A stretch of 38,085 bases of DNA from Bacteroidota bacterium (GTDB lineage Bacteria > Spirochaetota > Spirochaetia > JABMQR01): positions 1-38,085 of the forward strand of contig JABMQR010000011.1 of the NCBI GenBank assembly GCA_013202335.1. The letters run 5' to 3'. The position numbers were made by a program, and so were the translations under genes. Under the pieces are notes generated by a model, which worked only from the letters and a program-made list of their open reading frames with translations, was not told where the DNA came from and searched no databases. Shown piece by piece: positions 32,222-38,085 of the stretch. Position 1 is the stretch's first letter. Each line of letters opens with the position of its first letter.

Positions 32222-33608
32222 ATGTCCGTGCAGAAGTTCCCGGCCGGAAAAAAGCAACTCTCTCTCCCATTAATTTTATGACAGCAGCTTCGACAGACTC
32301 CCTTTTCTCCTGAACAGAAAGAGCATGTATTTTATTTGTCTCCAGAACTTTTGCCAGCATAAGGTTCCCGGTTGTTCCTGTGGAAGTTCTTGTACTGATT
32401 ATGGTATCAGGATTCCCCGCAACTACAGCTCCGAGATCTGTACCTACCGATTTATAGGCATCCCGGAAACTCTTACCGGAAAGTACCGCATCAATTGCCT
32501 GATCGGTTGCAAATATTTCAGGAGTAAATGCTTTTCTCAGTTTTTCCGGGTGTACTTCAAGCTGTTCAAAACAGACCCGCATAATCTCAATTGAGTTGTA
32601 TGCTGCATAAGCTGCGGTGAGAAAGGCTCCTTTTGTATCCTGGAAATCTCTGTTATACCCTGAAGGCAATGACCTTATAATATTTTTAATTTGGACAGAA
32701 CACGCTGAAACTTGCGCTGAACGGGATCGGATAAGTTCAAAAACATCCGGATTTTTTTTCTGCGGCATTATGCTGGATCCTGTACACAACTCTTTCGGCA
32801 GGCTGAAATAGCCAAATTCCGGCATAGAGTAGAGTATCAGGTCCTGAGCGATTTTACTGAGTGTCAAACAGATATAATCCAGACCATCGATTACCATGGC
32901 TTCAAATTTTCCTCGTGAATTGTTGGCATACAGAACATTATTCTGCACTTTTTTAAAACCAAGAAGATCTGCAGTCAGCTCTCTGTTTAAAGGAAGCGGT
33001 ACCCCATAACTTGCTGCTGAACCTAAAGGGCATTGGTCAATCAGTTCCAGTATTGAGAAAAGATGTGCTGTTTCATCACTCAGTTCCTCAGCATATGCCC
33101 CGGCCCAAAGTCCGATTGAAGATGGCATGGCAATTTGCATATGAGTCCGGCCAGGCATAGGGATCATTGCGTGCGTACCGGCAAATTCTGCAGCTGCATC
33201 TACCAGCTTCACAGAAGATTCAATGCATGAAAAAAGAAAATCCCGCATCCAGATCCTAAGTGCCGTCTGGATTTGATCATTTCTGCTGCGTCCAGTATGT
33301 ATTTTTTTACCAGCCTTACCGCAGTTCTCTGTTAGGTAGTGTTCAATGGCTGTATGACAGTCTTCGTTCTCACGGGTTACAGGAAAATTCCCATCATTGG
33401 CCTTACTGATTATATCAGCGAGCCCGACAAACAAGCTCTCTTTTTCTTCAACTTCAAGTATTCCAATAGATTCCAGCATTTCTGCATGGGCTGCGCTTGC
33501 TACGCAGTCTGAAATTACTAAATTCCGATCCAGTTCCCAGTCATTCCCAACGGTAAACTCTTCGATCAGAGAATGTACGGCGTACCCTTTGTCCCATAAT
33601 TTTGCCAT
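32220..33608 (-). CDS. argH: Argininosuccinate lyase
   Basis: This 462-residue fumarase/aspartase-superfamily enzyme makes arginine and fumarate from argininosuccinate. The signature GSSIMPQKKNPD is intact, as are SRNDQIQTALRIWMRDF (IHTGRSRNDQ) near residue 105 and GRTHMQIAMPSSIGLW, which holds the catalytic His region. Length is typical. The SD GGAGAG is about 8 bases before the ATG. It follows glmS on the minus strand, separated by 171 bases with three hairpins, so it may have its own promoter or be attenuated. No argG is in view. Confidence 0.95.
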   Translation of the reverse strand: MAKLWDKGYAVHSLIEEFTVGNDWELDRNLVISDCVASAAHAEMLESIGILEVEEKESLFVGLADIISKANDGNFPVTRENEDCHTAIEHYLTENCGKAGKKIHTGRSRNDQIQTALRIWMRDFLFSCIESSVKLVDAAAEFAGTHAMIPMPGRTHMQIAMPSSIGLWAGAYAEELSDETAHLFSILELIDQCPLGSAASYGVPLPLNRELTADLLGFKKVQNNVLYANNSRGKFEAMVIDGLDYICLTLSKIAQDLILYSMPEFGYFSLPKELCTGSSIMPQKKNPDVFELIRSRSAQVSACSVQIKNIIRSLPSGYNRDFQDTKGAFLTAAYAAYNSIEIMRVCFEQLEVHPEKLRKAFTPEIFATDQAIDAVLSGKSFRDAYKSVGTDLGAVVAGNPDTIISTRTSTGTTGNLMLAKVLETNKIHALSVQEKRESVEAAVIKLMGERVAFFRPGTSART

Positions 33609-33651
33609 TCAGCTACTCTCCAACTATTTTTCACTCTTCAAAACTCTTAAA

Positions 33652-33776
33652 AAGTTTGCTTTGCAAACTTAAATTAGCCAGAAGTTTTTGATAGAGAGTA
33701 ATTACATATATTCACTCATTTACAATCAAAAACTTCATAAGCCAAATACAAAATTTATTGAATTTTGTATTTGGCT
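33652..33776. repeat. Three hairpins between glmS and argH
   Basis: Hairpin A: a 16-base perfect stem, AGCCAAATACAAAATT inverted (33740-33755/33761-33776), directly after the glmS stop. Hairpin B: GAAGTTTTTGAT (33681-33692) inverted at 33725-33736 with an inner GAGT/ACTC pairing. Hairpin C: AAGTTTGC/GCAAACTT (33652-33670, 3-base loop). Hairpin B shares its arm sequence with the repeat units at 24562 and 24635. The block probably terminates or attenuates transcription from glmS into argH. Confidence 0.85.
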
Positions 33777-33779
33777 CAC

Positions 33780-35603
33780 TCACTCAACGGTAACACTTTT
33801 TGCCAGATTACGCGGCTGGTCAACATCTCTGCCCAACTTAATAGCACAATAATAGGCAAAAAGCTGTGTTGGCAGAACCATAAGAAAAGGATACATGATT
33901 TCTTCCGTATGGGGAATATAGATTACATCATCTGCAATCTTAGCTATCTCAGTATCTCCCTCCACCGCTACAGCAATCAGCTTGCCTTTCCTTGCCTTTA
34001 CCTCTTTCATATTTGTAATTACTTTGTCACGAAGTATATCATCCGGCACAAGGAAAAAACTTGGTGTGTTTTCGTTGATTAGTGCAATAGGTCCGTGTTT
34101 GATCTCTGCGGCACTATACCCTTCTGCATGGATGTATGAAATCTCTTTGAGTTTCAGGGCACCTTCCATTGCGACCGGGTAATTCATTCCCCTGCCGAGA
34201 AACAGGAAATTCCCATATTTATGATATTTTTCCGCAAGAGCCTCAATATGTGCTGTTTGAGTAAGTATACTTGAAATCTGTTCCGGGAGTGCCTCAAGTG
34301 CATTGATTATTCTAAGCCCATCCTCAATGGAAAGATGTCTCATTCTTGCCAGGCTTAATGCCAATACATAAAAAACTGTTAGCTGTGAGGTAAAAGCTTT
34401 TGTAGAGGCTACCGCAATTTCAGGTCCTGAATGCAGGTACACCCCGCCGTCAGATTCTCTTGCTATCGTGGATCCTACAACATTACACAAACCAAGCACC
34501 CTGCCGCCCTTCCTCTGCACCTCTCTCATTGCATACAAGGTGTCAGCTGTTTCTCCGGATTGTGAAACCACAAAATAGAGAGAATCATGCTCTACTACAG
34601 GATTTTTATATCGGATTTCAGATGAAAGTTCTGCATAAGCAGGAATCCTTGCCAATTTCTCAATCAAATAGGCACCTATCATTCCGGCATGATACGAAGT
34701 CCCTGCGGCCATTATAATTACTCTTTTAACACCCAGCAGTTCATGTGGAAGCATATCAAGACCGCCCAGATGCCCGGTTGCCGAATCTTTATTCAGCCGA
34801 CCCTGAAAAGCCCGCAGGATAGAGTCAACCTGCTCATGAATTTCTTTCTGCATGAAATGTTTGAACCCTTTCTTCTCAATTTGCTCCAACTCCCAGCTGA
34901 TCTGCTCAACCTGCTTTTGAATTATCGTATCATTAATATCAAAGGTTCGATAACCATCTTTTGTGATTGAGACAAGTTCACCATCATTTAAATATACAGC
35001 ATTTTTGGTATAAGCAAGGATCGCCGTTACATCAGAAGCAAGAAAAATTTCCTGATCACCAATTCCCAGTACCAATGGAGATCCGTTTCGTGCTCCAACG
35101 ATTTTTCCCGGCTCATTCTTATGGATTACGGCTATTCCGTAAGTGCCTTTCAGCAACGGAAGAACCTCACGTACTGCATCCTCCAGATTTCCCTTGTAAA
35201 CAGCCTCTATCATAAAGGCAATTACTTCCGTATCTGTTTCACTCAGGAATATTTGACCAGAAGACTCAAAGCTTCTTTTTAATTCAACATAATTCTCAAT
35301 GATCCCATTATGGACCAGGACAACATCTCCTGATGCGCTGGTGTGGGGGTGGGCATTACGATCGTTCGCTTCTCCATGTGTTGCCCAACGGGTATGCCCT
35401 ATGCCGAAATCCCCAAAAGCTTTCTTTCCGACCAGCTCATTCAACTCCCGGATTTTCCCTCTCTTTTTAATTAACTCAAAATGATTTCCTGTCCCGACAC
35501 ATATTCCAGCTGAATCATACCCTCGGTATTCAAGACGTTTCAGTCCTTCAAGCAGCACTACAGATGCAGGTCTGTTACCACAGTATCCAACTATTCCACA
35601 CAT
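33780..35603 (-). CDS. glmS: Glutamine-fructose-6-phosphate aminotransferase (isomerizing)
   Basis: This 607-residue enzyme makes glucosamine-6-phosphate from fructose-6-phosphate and glutamine, the entry to peptidoglycan and amino-sugar synthesis. The N-terminal nucleophile Cys is in MCGIVGYCG; the glutaminase domain has GYDSAGI, GIGHTRWATHG and HNGIIENY. Two SIS domains follow: MAAGTSYHAGM, VSQSGETADT, and then ASTKAFTSQL and FLGRGMNYPVA. The C-terminus DQPRNLAKSVTVE is the conserved end of GlmS. The SD GGGGGAT is close to the ATG. The 5' leader does not show a glmS ribozyme. Confidence 0.97.
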   Translation of the reverse strand: MCGIVGYCGNRPASVVLLEGLKRLEYRGYDSAGICVGTGNHFELIKKRGKIRELNELVGKKAFGDFGIGHTRWATHGEANDRNAHPHTSASGDVVLVHNGIIENYVELKRSFESSGQIFLSETDTEVIAFMIEAVYKGNLEDAVREVLPLLKGTYGIAVIHKNEPGKIVGARNGSPLVLGIGDQEIFLASDVTAILAYTKNAVYLNDGELVSITKDGYRTFDINDTIIQKQVEQISWELEQIEKKGFKHFMQKEIHEQVDSILRAFQGRLNKDSATGHLGGLDMLPHELLGVKRVIIMAAGTSYHAGMIGAYLIEKLARIPAYAELSSEIRYKNPVVEHDSLYFVVSQSGETADTLYAMREVQRKGGRVLGLCNVVGSTIARESDGGVYLHSGPEIAVASTKAFTSQLTVFYVLALSLARMRHLSIEDGLRIINALEALPEQISSILTQTAHIEALAEKYHKYGNFLFLGRGMNYPVAMEGALKLKEISYIHAEGYSAAEIKHGPIALINENTPSFFLVPDDILRDKVITNMKEVKARKGKLIAVAVEGDTEIAKIADDVIYIPHTEEIMYPFLMVLPTQLFAYYCAIKLGRDVDQPRNLAKSVTVE

Positions 35604-35743
35604 ATATCCCCCAGATTCTACAAAGAATGTTAACTCTTACATTGCTTAATTTTAGGCTTTATTATCACAGAAACAGTTTAATAATGCAATGATGCAAGCA
35701 CTGACAGGCAGTTTCCGACAGAAAGTTCATACCGGAAAAAATA

Positions 35744-35769
35744 TTTTTTTGAATTTTTTGAATTTTTTT
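35744..35769. repeat. Phased T-tracts between glmS and the lipoprotein gene
   Basis: T7-GAA-T6-GAA-T7 gives three A/T tracts spaced 9-10 bases apart, about one helical turn, a pattern expected to bend DNA. It lies in the 236-base divergent gap (35604-35839), some 70 bases before the lipoprotein ATG. No firm -35/-10 pair was assigned around it. Confidence 0.7.
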
Positions 35770-35839
35770 CACCCATTTCACAGTAATTACTAATAGAGAT
35801 ACCTGTATTAATTTCAGTAAACACATTCAAGGAAATCAT

Positions 35840-36928
35840 ATGAAACATTTTATCCTGCAAAAAGACATCACGCTTCGCATTCGCTCATTTTCACTCTGCA
35901 TCTCCGCCTTCTTTCTCATGCTCTTATGCAGCTGCAGTCCCCTAAGCGGTTACCGGGAACTGATGAATACAGATATCCACCCACCTGTTATTCTCGGGGC
36001 CGAAACTTCATCAGAAAATTGCTTTCTCTTTGAATTCTCAGAGCAAATTGTACCGGTGCAAAACAGTTTCAGATTTCTCCCCCCAACCAGTATTGAAAAA
36101 ATAACCATTCGCTCTGTTAGTGAATCCAGTGAACGAAAAGAGCTTCTTTGTATCTATACTGAAAATAGTATTCCCCCAGGTTCCCGCTGCCTGGTTGAAG
36201 GAGAGGTTATGGATCCTTCCGGCAACACCCTGTTTTTCTCAGCTGCGGTATATGGATGGAATGATACTATTCCTAAACTGGTTATTAACGAGTTCACAAC
36301 TCAGGGGTCAGCTGCACACCCCGACCGGGTAGAACTGATTGCTTTAAGTGCCGGCAGCACTGCAGGTATCACTTTTTGTGATGGAGTTAATTTTGATAGA
36401 AATCAGCGTATTATTTTTCCGCCTATTGAGGTGATGGAAGGTGATATTATCGTCATACATTGCGGGAAGGAGACCGGCAGCTCTCTGTCAGAAACTCTCT
36501 CCACCTCTGAATCCCTGTCAAAGTATGCATCTGATTCAGCATGGGATATTTGGATAGAGTCAGGAAAGGGCCTGTCCGGAAATAATGGGATTATAAGTCT
36601 CTACACCTCCCCACAGGGAGAGTTGATGGATGCCGTTCTCTACAGTAACCGGGATTCCAGCTCAGACTCCAACTACAAAGGATTTGGCAGCAGGGCTCTA
36701 CTCGACAGGGTTGTTGTTTTAGCTGATCAGGGGGGCTGGAAGTCTGCTGGTTTCGATATTTTCCCTGAAGATGGTATTAACCCGGACGACTCTACTGCTA
36801 CTCGTTCCATGTGCCGGATCAGCCCATATACTGATACTGACTCACGAGAGGACTGGTATATTGTTCCTACCAGTAAATCAACATTTGGTGAAGCAAATTT
36901 TGAAGGTGTTTATATCCCTTCTGAATAG
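35840..36928 (+). CDS. Lipoprotein with Ig-like and lamin-tail-like regions
   Basis: The product has 362 residues. The signal peptide runs to a lipobox in MLLCSCSPLSG, so it is an anchored envelope protein. Residues about 45-130 (PPVILGAETSSENCFLFEFSEQI ... ILPPGSRCLVEGEVMDPSGN-like) resemble a bacterial Ig-like/SbsA-type sandwich. From about 150, KLVINEFTTQGSAAHPDRVELIAL and later DAVLYSNRD and GWKSAGFDIFPEDGINPDDSTATRSMCRI match the lamin-tail-domain pattern seen in secreted bacterial proteins. Function is unknown; surface display or adhesion is a guess. The SD AAGGA is well spaced. It converges on trx with a shared hairpin terminator. Confidence 0.65.
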   Translation: MKHFILQKDITLRIRSFSLCISAFFLMLLCSCSPLSGYRELMNTDIHPPVILGAETSSENCFLFEFSEQIVPVQNSFRFLPPTSIEKITIRSVSESSERKELLCIYTENSIPPGSRCLVEGEVMDPSGNTLFFSAAVYGWNDTIPKLVINEFTTQGSAAHPDRVELIALSAGSTAGITFCDGVNFDRNQRIIFPPIEVMEGDIIVIHCGKETGSSLSETLSTSESLSKYASDSAWDIWIESGKGLSGNNGIISLYTSPQGELMDAVLYSNRDSSSDSNYKGFGSRALLDRVVVLADQGGWKSAGFDIFPEDGINPDDSTATRSMCRISPYTDTDSREDWYIVPTSKSTFGEANFEGVYIPSE

Positions 36929-36942
36929 GGATCTTTGAGGAT

Positions 36943-36975
36943 AAAAAAAACTGCCATAGTTTATATGACAGTTTT
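36943..36975. terminator. Bidirectional terminator between the lipoprotein and trx genes
   Basis: AAAACTGCCA (36947-36956) and TGACAGTTTT (36966-36975) pair with one mismatch around a 9-base loop. A-run on the left and T-run on the right make it work on both strands for the two convergent genes. Confidence 0.75.
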
Positions 36976-37016
36976 CTATAATCTCTTATGTAAAAGTTTT
37001 CCAGGAAGTTTATACA

Positions 37017-37337
37017 TTAAAGATAATCAGCGACTAATCCCTCAATCATCTGTCTGGAGCCTGCTCCAACCCTCTGATTAACGACTTCGCCATCTTTAAA
37101 TACAAGAATGGAAGGAATACTGATAATATTATATTTCTGTGCTATTTCCCCATGCTCATCAACATTAAGTTTTCCAACTTTTACCTTATCTGCATGAGCT
37201 TCCGCAATTTCAGCAATTATCGGCCCGATCATTTTACAAGGCATACACCATGCTGCCCAAAAGTCCACAAGGACTGGTTTGTCGGATTTTAAAACTTCTT
37301 TCTCAAAATTATCAACTGTTAATGTAATCTCACTCAT
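37017..37337 (-). CDS. trxA: Thioredoxin with WCMPC active site
   Basis: This 106-residue protein-disulfide reductant has the classic fold: VLVDFWAAWCMPCKMIGPI with the redox cysteines at 31 and 34, the cis-proline in ISIPSILVF, and the C-terminal GAGSRQMIEGLV. The active site is WCMPC instead of the canonical WCGPC, which is expected to shift the redox potential slightly. The ATG at 37337 is preferred: GAGGTGG lies just upstream; an in-frame GTG three codons earlier overlaps that SD. It is followed by a bidirectional terminator and preceded by ssb on the same strand. Confidence 0.93.
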   Translation of the reverse strand: MSEITLTVDNFEKEVLKSDKPVLVDFWAAWCMPCKMIGPIIAEIAEAHADKVKVGKLNVDEHGEIAQKYNIISIPSILVFKDGEVVNQRVGAGSRQMIEGLVADYL

Positions 37338-37384
37338 ATATCCCACCTCACTATATCACTTATACTGTTTCTCAGCATTTACTC

Positions 37385-37415
37385 ACCTGTTTGGTTATGC
37401 TACCAATATACAGGT
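37385..37415 (-). promoter_or_regulatory. Bulged hairpin in the trx upstream region
   Basis: ACCTGT-TTGGT (37385-37395) pairs with ACCAA (37402-37406) and, after a three-base bulge, ACAGGT (37410-37415). It lies 48 bases before the trx ATG. It could be an operator or leader hairpin; nothing more can be said. Confidence 0.35.
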
Positions 37416-37420
37416 AAAGA

Positions 37421-37455
37421 GTAGAAAAGAAAAGAGGATATACTGATTATCCTCT
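37421..37455 (-). terminator. Intrinsic terminator after ssb
   Basis: On the minus strand AGAGGATA (37455-37448) pairs with TATCCTCT (37440-37433) around a 7-base loop and is followed by a T-rich tract (TTTCTTTTCTAC). This would end the ssb transcript before trx. Confidence 0.65.
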
Positions 37456-37500
37456 CAGCATATCCCCGGATTTTTTACTGTCGAAACATGGTTCTTTCTT

Positions 37501-37995
37501 TTATTTTTTTTTGTTCTTTATCTGCAGCTTTCCGGCATCACCCATATTATCCTCTGCGGCAAATGATGCCAATTCAACAGCTGCAAAATCATCTTTCACA
37601 ACAACATCAGGCTTCTTCCCACTCAGATTCTCATCCTTTTGATCTGAACTAAGATATGTCTTGTTTGCCTGAGACTTGAACTCTACATGCTCTGCCACCA
37701 CTACTATTCGTTCATGCCTTTTATCATCAGTGCCAGTCCATCGTTCCTGCTTCAGTCTCCCGACAACCCGAACTCCCCTCCCTTTCTCCAGATAGGAGGA
37801 GCAGCTGCTTGCCAGCTTAGCCCATGTCTCTACAGCAAAAAACGAAACCTCCTGCTGCTGCTGCTGTTCACCATTCTTATAGTACCTGTTTGTGGCAATA
37901 GTGAATTTACATAGCGGGGTTCCTTTTGGTGTTGATACCTCTTCAGGATCTCTTGTCAGATTACCCTCAATGATCACAGAATTCAAATTGTTCAT
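37501..37995 (-). CDS. ssb: Single-stranded DNA-binding protein without the canonical acidic tail
   Basis: This 164-residue OB-fold protein binds ssDNA in replication and repair. It begins MNNLNSVIIEGNLTRDPE and has KFTIATNRYY, EVSFFAVETWAKLA, LEKGRGVRVVGRLKQERW and VVVAEHVEFK, the standard SSB core. A Q5 stretch after NGE is encoded by five CAG codons (37852-37866). The C-terminus ends LQIKNKKK, not the DDDIPF-type acidic tip that recruits partner proteins; the last codons are an A9 run directly before TAA. The AAGGAGAG SD sits about 7 bases before the ATG. It stands beside trx rather than in an rpsF-ssb-rpsR cluster on the downstream side, so it may be a second SSB paralogue. Confidence 0.9.
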   Translation of the reverse strand: MNNLNSVIIEGNLTRDPEEVSTPKGTPLCKFTIATNRYYKNGEQQQQQEVSFFAVETWAKLASSCSSYLEKGRGVRVVGRLKQERWTGTDDKRHERIVVVAEHVEFKSQANKTYLSSDQKDENLSGKKPDVVVKDDFAAVELASFAAEDNMGDAGKLQIKNKKK

Positions 37996-38085
37996 ACTTC
38001 TCTCCTTTGATTTTTTTTAGTCCTTACTACTCTTTACTTAGAAAATTCGCAGAAATATTCAAATCTTCTGATTATTCCTAAAAAA

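Noticed and set aside
35604..35839. glmS ribozyme or riboswitch upstream of glmS
   Set aside because: No ribozyme core or stable paired architecture is visible in the leader; it is short and AT-rich.
35678..35860. 60-codon minus-strand ORF overlapping the lipoprotein start
   Set aside because: Overlaps a well-supported gene start and the phased T-tracts; composition is low-complexity and there is no SD.

Overview
The window reads as chromosomal DNA of a spirochaete, most likely a Spirochaetaceae or Treponema-like lineage. This is an inference from gene content: a cystalysin-like C-S lyase, several lipoproteins with loose spirochaete-type lipoboxes (LFSSC, LIASC, LCSC, LLSC), an AddAB pair with a TPR neighbour, a Na/Pi-PhoU fusion transporter and a bacterial acyl-ACP thioesterase. 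No rRNA or tRNA gene, CRISPR array, transposase or prophage gene is visible. Most of the window is well-packed housekeeping sequence. Genes have good Shine-Dalgarno (SD) sites, with a few telling exceptions.

Layout. 1-340: the 3' end of an ABC ATPase gene, then a 118-base hairpin element. 340-1530: cystalysin/MalY-type PLP enzyme, probably leaderless. 1547-9127 (minus): TPR protein, addB, addA and a DUF2007 protein, all overlapping or translationally coupled. 9150-12320: CPBP protease, a small ABM-like protein with a G9 tract at its start, an aldo/keto reductase and a double GNAT protein. 12286-17797 (minus): aceE-aceF-lpd, a complete pyruvate dehydrogenase complex with a palindrome between promoter and SD. 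17798-18287: a 490-base divergent control region. 18288-24466: dnaE, a YggT protein and recG. 24465-24677: three tandem AT-rich hairpins. 24722-27357 (minus): M20 amidohydrolase, an uncharacterised nuclease-like/winged-helix protein, and an AT-rich lipoprotein whose start is overlapped by an unlisted 51-codon lipoprotein ORF. 27601-32125: M14 carboxypeptidase lipoprotein, rsmD, acyl-ACP thioesterase, a 37-codon membrane peptide ORF and a Na/Pi transporter, the last four in tight coupling. 32220-35603 (minus): argH and glmS, separated by three hairpins. 35840-36928: lamin-tail-like lipoprotein. 37017-37995 (minus): thioredoxin and an ssb lacking the usual acidic tail.

Functionally the window joins DNA replication and repair (DnaE, RecG, AddAB, SSB), central carbon entry (PDH complex), amino-sugar and arginine synthesis (GlmS, ArgH), lipid release (thioesterase) and envelope proteins. 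I did not find a clear new multi-gene system. The most promising unexplained items are the two short unannotated ORFs coupled to or overlapping downstream genes, the recurring GAAGTTTT hairpin family, the long hairpin at 135-252, the apparently leaderless genes, the G9 tract, and the conserved-looking nuclease/winged-helix orphan.
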